A DNA stretch of 64,000 nt from Pyrenula massariospora (lineage: Eukaryota > Ascomycota > Eurotiomycetes > Pyrenulales > Pyrenulaceae): assembly GCA_021030905.1 (NCBI GenBank), contig JAGFMI010000002.1:2232001-2296000 (forward strand), in the 5' to 3' direction. A model generated the notes under the pieces. The model was not told the origin of the DNA. It did no database searches and saw only the letters and a list, made by a program, of their open reading frames with translations. Shown one piece after another: positions 1 through 10,362 of the stretch. The position numbers and the translations under genes were made by a program. Each line of letters begins with the position of its first letter. Position 1 is the first letter of the stretch.

Positions 1-1709
1 TAACACAAAGTCCCGATTGGTTTAAAGGGTAATTAACCTTTTGAGCTATGAAACGGAGTTCTCCAATACGAACATTAGCTTTGTCATATGTTGTCGCTGA
101 CACGGGCTGTCCAGGGTCGCAGGGGGGAAAAGGGGGGCAGAGCCTCCTTCGGAAGTTCTCCGAGAGAGAAACCTGGCCCCTATTCATGGCACAGTATACA
201 TCCAGGGGTAGAGAGAACCAGGTTCAAGGAAAACCACGTCGGTAAACCTTGTCGATAATAATGTGGGTCGCGGAAAATTCTCGGTGGGGACTACGCCTCA
301 TCCCACGCATAGCTCTGCGAATGCCGATCTTGTTGGTGAGTGGGGGTTGGGAAATGCAGGATATTGCGCACCAAAACAGCTTACCATTGTGGCGGGTCAA
401 TGCACTGCCTCATACATGTATGCAAGATCCGACCATGGTTGTGCAGCTTATCGCTCTAGGCGCATGAACTTAGTCATCATTGTCCAGACTCGGCCGACAA
501 CTACAAAGCTTCCTGTTTCATCATGTACCTAACTCACAGGGCGCAAGAACATATTGTAGAGCCACAAAAACTGACCTAAGAAGTATTTCACAAGTCGAGT
601 CGGCCTCTACTTGATTCATAATACAATCCTCCACAGACGAATAGGGGCCACGTCCTCCAATCCGTGCCATTTGGGCATGTAATCACCTACTATGAACTAG
701 CGCATATAATTGTACTTGCTCAACCCATACTTTCTCGCTACGGTGAAACACGAACATAAGGTAGATACTCTCACTGTTAGTTTACAAAGCCTATGATAAG
801 GACTCGACATAGCAGCGTCAAGCAAAAGCCCAAAGGAGACTTTTATGCCTGTTTTCGCCTTAAAATTCTCCATACGCATCAATCATGACCCCCTTTTTCG
901 CTAAATATACTCAAAATAGACATACAGTCAACCGCCGACGCTTATAAACAAGCATAGACTCTGGCTAAACATCCCCGCCCTACATCACAATAGCACGCAC
1001 CATCATAAATCATCAACCCAGATCACCCACCTATCCTCTCCCCAGATCCGCCCAACGCCAACACACACCCAATTATAATCTCCCCTCCCTCCATATCCAC
1101 CGACTGCAAAGCAGTAAAACACCACACCCCGCCTGTCCGCCATCCCACTACACAGCACCCACGCACATTCCAACCCCAACATCCAATCTCCCCCCGATCC
1201 TCGCCAGCCCAAAAGCCCAATATCGTGCACTTCACTACCTCCATACACTGTCCATACGTACTGTACATACAATCAACCATTCGACCTCCCAACATCTATT
1301 CAATGCCTTATACCCATCTCCAGTGCAGTGCAGTGACAGAGTGCAGCTCGTATCTCCACCTCACCTCGCGATCGGTGCAGAGTGATGCACATGGCTAATC
1401 TAGTTGTGTTGTGCGTTTTCAAAGATTTAGCGGGTGTGGATTGAAGGTTGGCGGGGAATAGTGACCGGGAGAGATGGGATGTTTGAGCAGAATGGAGGGT
1501 TTGGGTTTGGGCAGGGTTGACTAGAGGAACGGGATGGGATGATGTCGTAGAACGAGAGTGGGAAATACAAGATAAGAACTACTGTGACTGTGCCTTTATC
1601 CATTACAACGGCGGAGAGAGGCTTGCGACAGCTGATCAAACCTACATAATTTGCTATTCATACACCGACAGACTAAGAGAGCATCTTGGCCGCGCGGCAG
1701 CTCAGCTAG
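1..1709. other. No gene recognised; left-edge intergenic stretch
   Basis: Both strands hold only short open frames without domain-like content. Bases about 1000-1260 are strongly C/T-rich on the plus strand, which inflates open frames on the minus strand (two overlapping frames of about 90 codons rich in Gly, Trp and Cys); these look like composition artefacts. The last few hundred bases are the 3' flank of the minus-strand gene ending at 1710. Confidence 0.6.
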
Positions 1710-4107
1710 CTAGCTAGTCGTAACCTGCGACCGACTCTCCTCAGACGCCGGGCTCTCCGCCGAGTCCCTCTCCCTCACGCTCACCACCTCAATCGGGATC
1801 TTCACCTCATCACTGCGGAACTCCACCTCCGCCCTCGGCGCCGTCTCCATCGATACAGTAACGCTCCCATCCTTTCCCCCAACCTCCTCTGCCATGCTGC
1901 GCTCCTTGCAACACACCAGCCGCGGATGCCCCCCATCCCCCCCGCCATCCAACACCGCCAACCTCTCCCCCCTCCCCGTAACCGGCAGCCAATCCTTCCC
2001 GCCCGTCCCCTCCCACGTCCCCGCCCCAACCCCCTCATGCGCCAGCCGCTGCAGCTGCAAAAAGTCATTCACACCCCACTCCAACGCATGAAAACTCTCC
2101 TTCTCCTCCCTCCTCCGGCGACAGCAGCACCACCTCCCCCCCACGCGCCGCCACACGCCAAACGTCTGCTCGGCCGCAATAATCAATCCACCGAGCACCA
2201 GCGTAATGCCCAGCCCCAGCACACTAAAGCTCGCGTACGCGCTACTGCGCACCTTCTGACTCCGACACACCTCCCACCCCGCCTTATCGTCCGGCTTCTC
2301 GACGTACTGATTCAAAATCTCAGACGACGGGCCCGTGGCCTGCTCGAGAACGGCGCGCTGCAGCTTGGCGTGCGAGATGCTCTGCCAGTACACCACCTCG
2401 CGCTGCCACTGATCCGCGGGCAAGGGGCCCTGCTGGCCGCTAGCCAGGTTATTGCGTGCGCGGAGCGCCGCGACGCCGAGAAGATCCAGGATCGTCGCGA
2501 CATCCGTGCTCAGGCCGCCGAGCGCCGTGGTCAGGATAGTCGCGGTGCGCTTTTGCTTCGGGGTGTCCCAGAGCGGGTCGGAGGGAGCGTTCATGTCGTC
2601 GTTGGGGATGGGGGCGCAGGCGTTGCGCGGGAAGCTGCAGAGCCAGTACCGGAAGGTGCAGCCGAGCATGCTGGTGGGCTGGTCGAAGGCGTAGGAGGGG
2701 AGGCCGGTGTCGTCGCCCGCGGAGGGGGTGGGGATGGGGCGGTGGGCGGAGAACCAGGCGTCGTCGACGGGGTACATGAATTGGATGTCGTTGGAGGAGA
2801 GGAAGACGAGGAAGGACATGCCGTCGTCCGTGCGGAGCTCGGGGATGGGGTCGAAAGCTCCGACGACCTGGGTGTAAGCAATGCTTGGAAACGGCGTTAG
2901 TTGTGCAACTACCGCTGCATGCCAGAAAAAGCTTACTTCAACACATAATCGGCGTTCTTTCCGTAAATCCCCGTTCCATTGAGTGGGTATCGATACGTTA
3001 CATTCGGTTCGATGACACCGCCCTTGCCAAGGGTGCGGTTCGACGTTCCGTAAAGATACTCCACAAGCGATCCCTGGGAAAACTGATTCGGCCCGTTCAA
3101 AATTCGAGTGAACCCTTTAGTGATCAACGGGGCGCAGGTCAAGGCAGATCGGAAACCGACGCGGTCCGCAGGAGCGGCGTTGATCCCGAAATCTTTGTGT
3201 GAGTCAAGTATCCCGGTGTCCACATGAACATTGGAGGAATTGCGTAAGCATATCTTGCTCCCACCAGGGAATGGACAGCTCGCGTTAAACGAGATATCCG
3301 TTGGTAGCTGTTTTTGGATAAAGGCAGAGCATTCCGGGGTTGAAGCGTCGTTGAAATAACATTGTTGAGCATAAGAGGTAGCGGCAATGTTAAGGAAGGA
3401 ATTATACTCGAGAAATGATCCGTAATAATCCTCTGCTGTTGGTGCATCCCAACCGGCGATGCGACCACAATGAGGACTAGAAATCAGAACTTCGTCGCCG
3501 ATAGCAGTAGAGATCTACAATAGTGATTAGCAATGGCCGGTTGAATCTGAGAAAATCTTGGTGCGCTGGCTATAGCAAAGTCCTGAACTAGTGGTTGTGC
3601 AGTACACCCCGGAGTCGACGGACTCACCCGAGAAGAGAAGATACTGGCGGTATAGAATGCCACCCAAATAAGTGCTGTGACTATCGACAAAGGTATTATG
3701 CGGGACCATAGTCTTTCGGCTCGTTTTCGCCAGCACCATGCCATTTTCGCAAAGTATTCCAATCCATCCAGCTCTGTGCTAGCATTCCGGAGGATTGCTT
3801 GCCGTTGATGGTAAACGCCGTCACACGGGACTGCGTTCACTGAAAAGGCAGAATGGGCAACGCGGCAGAAAAGCCGCCAAAAGCTTTTACCAGCAACAGC
3901 AACGAATAGAGCCAGTACGGCAGTGACAAGGCCAGCGTCACGGTGCTTCAAAGTAAGCGTAGCACCTGCTATTGAAGCCTTCGAGTGGTTGATCCAGAAG
4001 CCGGTATGGATAATGTCATCCGTTATTGTGTTCGTGACAGCGTCACCTGTCGAGAACGGCGATTGAGCAGAGGCGTTAGAAATACCTCTGTCTAACAACA
4101 TCTTCAT
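1710..4107 (-). CDS. Fungal-specific multi-pass membrane glycoprotein, function unknown
   Basis: I read three exons, 4107-3628, 3514-2937 and 2883-1710, giving 743 residues with no frame break. Intron 1 (113 nt) has a GTGAGT donor, a GCTAAT branch site and a TTGTAG acceptor and joins FSSR to ISTAIGDEVL. Intron 2 (53 nt) has a GTAAGC donor and joins DYVLN to IAYTQVVGAFDPIPELRTD. ATG 4107 is chosen because the frame upstream of it has no ATG. Predicted membrane spans lie near residues 58-75, 136-155 and 565-590; the region between the second and third is rich in Cys and N-x-S/T sites and probably faces outside. The pattern TGFWINHSK followed by GATLTL near the N-terminus recurs in uncharacterised Pezizomycotina membrane proteins, from memory. 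The C-terminal 180 residues are low-complexity and probably cytosolic. I cannot assign a function. Confidence 0.75.
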
Positions 4108-5662
4108 AGGTATCGAAGACGCCAGCAAATGAGTGTGTTAGAGCAATTTGAAGATTGACAACCAAGGTGCAAAGAATGAAAGGTCATGCATCAATGTCAA
4201 AGAGCATTTCTTCCAGTGCCACGCGTATAGAAGGGAGATTTTCGTTCTCGTCGACCTTCCCACTTATAGTTGTGCAATGCTCTTATCAAAGAATTGTCGG
4301 CGCGTCCCATCTTTTCAACTTTAGAAATATTAGGCCCAGCGCTTATCTTTATCTATATCAAGGTTCATTCAGCCCCATCATTACCTCACATGGAGGAGAT
4401 CAAGGGTCATTGAGAACGGCTCTAGACAGAAGTCTCGTCGAGACTTGCTCAAAAAAGCAAAAGGACAGTCCATCGAGGGGCAAGCGATGCCGACTAAACT
4501 GAGTAGAGATGCGGCGCAGAACAGATGAGACATGCTTGCCCTGTCGATGAACCCTTCTGTCGAATTAGAGTGTTATCCAGTTCCTCCGCCGCAGAAGGGG
4601 TTATTTTCAACGGATCCTTCTTGGCCCTGAGTTGCCCCTCCAAGCCTGGTCGGCCCCCACGTGTTTATGGGTGTTACTTTCGCGCTTGCGCATGCCGTAA
4701 AAGCCAAGTTCTACAGGGCTCGACGACGGGCGCCTGCAACGGTTTGGCTATTGGCCGTTATTGCGGCTCAGCCGAGCTCAAGGCACACAGCGTCAAATCC
4801 GCACGTTCGTTCGCAGTACAATTGGACGATAGTGATCGGATGTTCTGGGAACGCTTGCTAAGATCGACGACGTTTCTGATCTGTGATACGTTAACATCAA
4901 ATATGCATAATCTGGGGGTAGGATTCCTTCACGTCTTGCACGCGGCAGCCATGTGAGCGGCACAATGAAGCTGTCTTCCCTTCTCGATGCCTGGCGATCT
5001 CCTTCTGCAAGGCAGTCTATCAAAAGCTTAACCTCCTAAGGTTAATGGAACAGGCATCACTTTCCTCTAAGCATTCGCGTTGCGTGCTACTGGATGATTG
5101 ATGTTGATGGGGCCAATGGGCGTATGAAAACTAGATCTCAGGCGCCCGCATTATAAATAGGCGTAGTGGGAGGCACGGGTGGGGCATTTCGCAATTGCAG
5201 ATCTGCATCAATACCTGCTACTCGTCGTCGGGTACCCTACCGATACTCGAGGGCTTCACAAGTAAAGATTGGTCTTGTGGTATGGTATAGTGTGTGAAAG
5301 AGATGTCCGTTAATGCACATGTGCGATGGTCTGATATGCGGGAAGAGAGGCATCTCTAGATCGTAGAGAATGCAATGTACAATATGTTACAGCAATGAGC
5401 TACAGTTACTTAGAAAGCTTGGTGTATAGGAAGAAACTATTCTGCATTCTCCAACACGAAGAAAGGATTGACTCAAGAAGCGAAATATCCGAGGTAGGTG
5501 CCCAGGTAGGTAGATAGGCGAGTGTGGCTCTTAGATTTTGCCAATATGTACACGTAGAAGAAAATCGACTGCAATCTCAACCTCAATCTCGCTCCCGCCT
5601 TCTTTTCTGCGATCTCTTGGCATATCCTCAAATCAATTCTCTATAGCCCATTCCGACCTCAC
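4108..5662. other. Intergenic; no gene recognised
   Basis: The stretch carries the 5' flank of the membrane-protein gene on the left and the 3' flank of the repeat-precursor gene on the right. Plus-strand open frames of 115 and 143 codons (4155-4502, 4525-4956) have no recognisable domain. The one clear signal is a CCAAT plus TATAAATA pair at 5113-5159, listed separately. Confidence 0.5.
5113..5159 (+). promoter_or_regulatory. CCAAT box plus TATA box without an obvious gene
   Basis: CCAAT at 5113-5117 is followed 34 bases later by TATAAATA at 5152-5159, a textbook core-promoter arrangement reading rightward. The next 450 bases contain no open frame longer than about 20 codons, so if the promoter is real the product may be non-coding or a very short peptide. 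The site is also compatible with chance. Confidence 0.3.
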
Positions 5663-6427
5663 CTAAACCCTTAGCGGCACCCCACTCCCCGTAGGAAAAG
5701 GACTCCCGGATCCAGTCGGGTGCGGGTGATGGTGGTGATGATGTCCCGTCCCGCTAGGCAGCGGCGGCGGGTCCGGAAGCCCAGTTCCCGTTGGAAACGG
5801 CGGGAGTGAACCCGTGGGGAGCTGTCTCTTCTCAACACTCCCTTCAGCGGGCGGCGAGGGAAGACCAAGGAAACCTGTGCCCGTTGGAAAGGGAAGCCCC
5901 GTGCCGGTCGGGAAGGGCAAACCTGGCGCTGTGCCCGTAGGGTGAGGGTGCGGGTGAGGGATGCCGCTTCCGGTTGGGAATTGGCGTTTATCAACCGCTT
6001 CTGAGGGGATGCCGGGAAAGCCGGGAAAGCCGGTACCAGTTGGAATTGGTGGGAAAGAGCCCGTGGGGAAGGGGAGACCTGTGCCAGTTGGGAATGGGAA
6101 GCCTGGAAAGGAACCCGTCGGGGAAGTAAATTGGCGTTTCTCAATGTCTCCTGGAGGAGAGCCACCGGTGGGGAAGGGAAAGCCTGGGAAGCTTCCTGTC
6201 GGGAAGGGCAATCCTGTGCCAGTTGGAAATGGAAGGCTTGTGCCGGTTGGGGATGGGAAGCCAGGGAAGGAGCCGGTTGGGAAGGGAAACCTGTGGAAGA
6301 ATTGTGTTAGAGGTCTGGATAGACTTTGAGAAGAAACACAAACTTACCCCTGTGGCACAGGAGCGGCAAGGACCTCAGGTGTGAGGAAGAGAGCCACGAG
6401 GGCAAGACTTGATGTCGAGACCTTCAT
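5663..6427 (-). CDS. Secreted repetitive precursor with three Kex2-type Lys-Arg sites
   Basis: Two exons, 6427-6348 and 6290-5663, encode 235 residues. The 57-nt intron has a GTAAGT donor and a TTCCACAG acceptor. The start is an ATG followed by a classic signal peptide (MKVSTSSLALVALF..., cleavage likely after the LAA near residue 22). The rest is almost entirely Phe/Pro/Thr/Gly: I count about 17 PTG motifs, mostly as FPTGTG or FPTGSFPGFP. Lys-Arg pairs at 78-79, 128-129 and 181-182 occur in acidic contexts (DIEKRQ, AVDKRQ, SVEKRQ) and each is followed by Gln, which can cyclise to pyroglutamate after Kex2 cleavage. A run of six His lies at 210-215. This is the architecture of fungal Kex2-processed repeat proteins, a group that includes alpha-type pheromones, repellents and some RiPP precursors. 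I see no UstYa (DUF3328) gene in the window, so RiPP status is not supported. A structural wall or surface peptide is equally possible. Confidence 0.85.
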
Positions 6428-7927
6428 TTTGAGATTTTCGAGTTTCAGGTGAGGGTTCAAGGACCAGTAGAGGAAAAAAGCTTTTGGGAAGTGTTTCCAA
6501 CAAAGTGAAAGGAAAGATTTCTAACTAGCAGCGGTTCGCAGCAATGGAAAGAGCGAAAAGGAGAACTCGCGATGAGGAGGAAACAAAACAAGTCTCAGAG
6601 ACATGAAGACGTTTAAATCATTCTTTCAACGTGCCTACCTGACGGTGGCTTTCAGATAGCAGGAGGATTTTTTCTCCATCGGCTTTCCGGGCAGAGAGCC
6701 TATGGGATTCCCAACAGTTGCAACACGCGTCACCGGTGAAATCAACATTGGATAATCGTACCCAGCGATGTATCGCAAAAATTTGGACGTCAATTTTCCC
6801 AAATGAAGGGCTACAGGCGTTAGTGGGGACACGGTACAAAGAACCCGGTGCTTATGAGCGCAAAACTTCGAAGTAGATGAGGTCCGATTGTTTCTTCGTT
6901 TCAAGGCGGTGGAGAGTGATATGGATGAACAGTAAGCTCAAAGGCGAAGTGTGCGTGGCATGTGGAGCCGAAGCTGTTTCAGCCATCGCCAATCTGGAAA
7001 GCTTATGTTGGGGGATCCTCGCAGGAATAATATTGATGATTAGGATCTGCGTTTTTGCCGGCACATCTTTGGTACGGACGAGCCTTTCCTATCACATGCC
7101 GGAGGTTTATTTGGACGACTATAGAATCTTGATGCGATTGTGCCACTTTGCGTTTACGATAGACACAGCCGGGCGGAAACCTCCAGCAATGTGGGCCGTT
7201 AAGAACAGGCTCTCCGGAATGGCGTGCTTGAGGCCGGCAATTTCACAAGATCTCTTCAGGCACGGAGCAAGTTCGCGATGCTAATGGGTGAGTATGTCGA
7301 AAACGGTACGTTCACCGAAGGAGACGGGGGGGAACATTGGTGGTTTTCAGGGAAGTGTTCTGGTAGCAGATGACATGGATATATGAAGCGGCTGTATAAC
7401 TAGACGAACGTGTTCGCCAGCCAGGATCAAAACAGGAGACCGTGATGAGTTGGGCCAGAGGCGAAGCTCTTATGTTGTGCAAGAAATAGCGAGACAGCCA
7501 GGGAGCGATGTTTAAAGTAGATTTGTGCAGCCGACGGCGTCACAATGATCGCCGCGCCAAGCCGCAGTTCTTCCATAAGCAGAAGGGAAGCCTCAGCGCC
7601 GCAATTTTCCAAACGAACCAGCCAGTGGTCCCGGCGCCGGCTACGAGAAACGGGAGACTAGGCGCCGGATAGGAGTGCAAGCCTTGCGCGTCTTGTAGAT
7701 CCGGAATATCTGGTACAAAAGAAGCCGGACTCTGGGGTACAGGACCTACTGCACGGCTATGAGGTCAAAATCATGGATAAGAGCGTCGTCGAGCGCAGAA
7801 TTATATTCGCACCTATGGGGGTTGTCGTTCTGTTCAGCCGCTTCGAAAGGTTAAGGAAAAAGACGGCGCCTCGTCCACCGCTAATGCCGCGCGCACGCCC
7901 AGCGTGTGACCAAATCCTCTCAAGAGT
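6428..7927. other. Intergenic; no confident gene
   Basis: The left end is the promoter side of the repeat-precursor gene. A plus-strand open frame at 6877-7284 (135 codons) contains a hydrophobic segment followed by YLDDYRIL, faintly like the region after the first helices of fungal rhodopsin/PTH11-type membrane proteins. It has no flanking exons I can join. No other feature is supported. Confidence 0.45.
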
Positions 7928-9628
7928 CTAAGCGTCCTCCTTTTCCGTAGCGGTATCCACATGTTCAGCACCTCTAGAGGCGCCTGTCTTCTCTAAGTCA
8001 TCCGACAACTTTCCCTCAGCCACAAGCTTGTCATGGAGCCTCTGTGTCTCAACTTGGGATACGCTCATTTTCCTTTCCGTCGCTTCCTCGATCAACTGAT
8101 CAAGCTTGCTGTGGCCCTTCTTCGTCTGCCATGGCCTAGGTCCACCCTTCGAGAACATTTCTTCAACCTCCTCGATAGTCTTGCCACAGGTCTCGGGGTA
8201 GGTGGTGTAGACCTGAACGGCCGCTGCGACGCACAAAACACCGAAGACGATGAAAAGCTTCCAGGTGATGTTTGCAAAACCTGGAGGCACGAACAGACCG
8301 AGAGCGAAATTGAATAACCAATTACCGACTGCGGCAACTCCCTATTTTAGAAATGTTAGCCCAATGGTGTCCGTCCCCTTTCAAGTACTTTTACTCACCA
8401 TTCCAATCGCCCTTGTTTCGAGGGACCATACTTCCGCCGCATACACCCAAGCAACGGGCGCAAGAGTTAGAGCATAAATGATGATGAGCAGGTAGGAGAA
8501 AGCAATGACAGCATGTGCCTTGTCGCCTTCCACTCGTATCAAAACATTCAAATTGCCGCCAACACCCCCCGGAACGTATGCTCCGCTTGACAGGATACCT
8601 CCGACAACGAAGTGGCAGAATGCCATCCCGAGAGCGCCAGATATCAAGAGCGTTCTTCGCCCGGTCTTATCGATATAGAAGAAGATGAAAGAGGTAAAGA
8701 TGATGAACAAGGCGTACTGGATACCGCTCGCGATGAGGTTGATGTTGCCAGTCAAATTGGCCATCTGGAAGACATAAACGACGTAGTACGTCATTACATT
8801 CGCGCCACTCAGTTGTTGCCAGGCTTGCACTGTAAAACCAGCTACTGTGCGACGCCACATGCCATTATCATAAAACTTTCTCCACCCTGGCGCCGCAAGA
8901 CGCTCCGCTGTGAGAACTGTGGTAATTTCTTCCCACTCTGCGACGACGAGCGGGTTATTGAGGTCGCCATGCGCCTGAATTCTTGCCAACGTCTCGATTG
9001 CCTCTTCACCACGATCTTTCTTGGCTAGCCAACGAGGTGACTCAGGAAGGAACGGCAGTCCAATGAGCAGGAAGAAGCAAGGCACAAACTGGATGCCCCA
9101 GGCGGTTCTGAACGATGCCGGGCCGGCAATAAAGCTACAGCCATATCCAATAAAAAACATGAAGAAGATACCCCATTCAATGGCTAATTGTTGGATCACA
9201 ATGATTCGCCCTCGGCGCTCTTTCCTCGCAATTTCGGCAAGATAGACGGGCACTTGAGAGCTCGTGATACCGACCGTGATGCCGTTGAGAACCCGACCAG
9301 CGATGAGAGAGCCGAAGCCATTCGTCGAAGTCTGTACAGCCGTACCAATGAGCCAAAATATGCATGCAAAGGCAATCGAGTTTCTCCGGCCCATGTAATC
9401 CGAAACCGGGCCTGCAATTATGCTTCCAACCACGGATCCTGCAGCCAGAGCCGAACCAATAGCTCCTTGACGGACACCATGAGGGTTGTCGAAAAATTTG
9501 ATATACTGAGTTGTGCCAACGATCGCAGACATTGACGAGATGTCGAAGCCAAAGAGCATGCCACCGAGGGTGGCGACGATGGCCACAAAGTAGGTGTTGT
9601 AGATCTTGGGGAGTGTCGGCGTCTTCAT
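7928..9628 (-). CDS. MFS sugar (hexose-type) transporter
   Basis: Two exons, 9628-8399 and 8341-7928, encode 547 residues. The 57-nt intron has a GTGAGT donor and an AAATAG acceptor in phase 0, joining TRAIGM to GVAAVGNW. The first in-frame ATG is 9628 (MKTPTLPKIYNTYF). Sugar-porter hallmarks are present in order: GGMLFGFDISSM in helix 1, SDYMGRR after helix 2, the GRVLNGITVG signature, PVYLAEIARKERRG, PESPRWLAKKDR before the central loop, QQLSGANVMTYY in helix 7, DKTGRR, and PETCGKTIEEVEEMF after helix 12. Length and twelve-helix layout match fungal plasma-membrane hexose/pentose proton symporters. Exact substrate cannot be read from sequence. The downstream neighbour is a secreted GH92 mannosidase, which is compatible with carbohydrate scavenging, but no co-regulation is shown. 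Confidence 0.93.
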
Positions 9629-10362
9629 GCTGGGCGATCGGACAAAGCAACAACACAAGAAGACAGGGAAGAGGACCCAACTGGTGTCCAAAGAGAGAGT
9701 GCTGGAGGACCGTAAGGAATAGAAGAAAAGGGTAGCAAGGTCGTAGAGATGGAAGAAAAAGTCACAGATTTCGATGTATAATGTGAGCGCGCCATGCTAG
9801 ATAGAGCAGCTCCGGAAATAGCTGAATTGGGTTGGAGCCCGGTGGGTGGTCCCAGTAATTCGGCTCTCCGACCAACATAAAGTACGACATGATTTTGCAT
9901 TGGAATAGCCAACATCTAGAGGTCCGGCTCGGCTTTTGCTCGTGTAGTCATTGGTTTCACCTAGCGGGGGTGGAGTATGGAGCAGGCGAACTATGCAGGG
10001 AAGCATGAGGTAATGAATTTGTGGCCAGGAAACGCTTCGGCAGTTCGGGTCGATGTCGATCCATCTCTGGGAGTCCACTCAAGTTGCATGCATAAGATGC
10101 CCATTCCGATTCCATGACACAAGGGTTTGCGCAGGTCCCGGCAGACTCTTCCGAAAGTATATCTGAGTAAGCGTCAGGAGAAGAGTGAGTACAAGAGGCG
10201 AGGGAGCTCAGCCAATGTTCAATGCCAAGCGCCAGCGAAGTTTCAATGCCAAGCTTGTCATGGGCGTCAATGGCATGAAGAGTGGAGCTTGCGGGGAACA
10301 GGCCTCGCTTTAAGCCCCCTTTTGAGTCTCTAACGGGAATAATTTCTCTATCAGACGGTGGC
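9629..10362. other. Intergenic; upstream region of the sugar transporter
   Basis: This 734-base gap separates two minus-strand genes, so it holds the 3' flank of the GH92 gene and the promoter of the transporter. A 13-base direct repeat, TTCAATGCCAAGC, occurs at 10218-10230 and 10242-10254, about 600 bases upstream of the transporter start, and could be a paired regulator site. No gene is seen. Confidence 0.5.

Noticed and set aside
1926-2900. A 324-codon plus-strand frame antisense to the membrane protein gene
   Set aside because: It mirrors the C-terminal exon of the minus-strand gene, is Pro/Arg/Gly-rich, and lacks any domain; the minus-strand model has spliced exons and membrane segments.
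4525-4956. A 143-codon plus-strand frame
   Set aside because: Cys/Ser/Arg-rich without domain, signal peptide or splice partners.
5663-6427. Classification of the repeat precursor as a RiPP (ustiloxin-type) gene
   Set aside because: No UstYa (DUF3328), tyrosinase or other modifying enzyme is found within the window, so only the Kex2-type architecture is claimed.
6877-7284. A 135-codon frame with a possible fungal rhodopsin/PTH11-like snippet
   Set aside because: Only one short hydrophobic stretch and a DDY motif match; no further helices can be joined.
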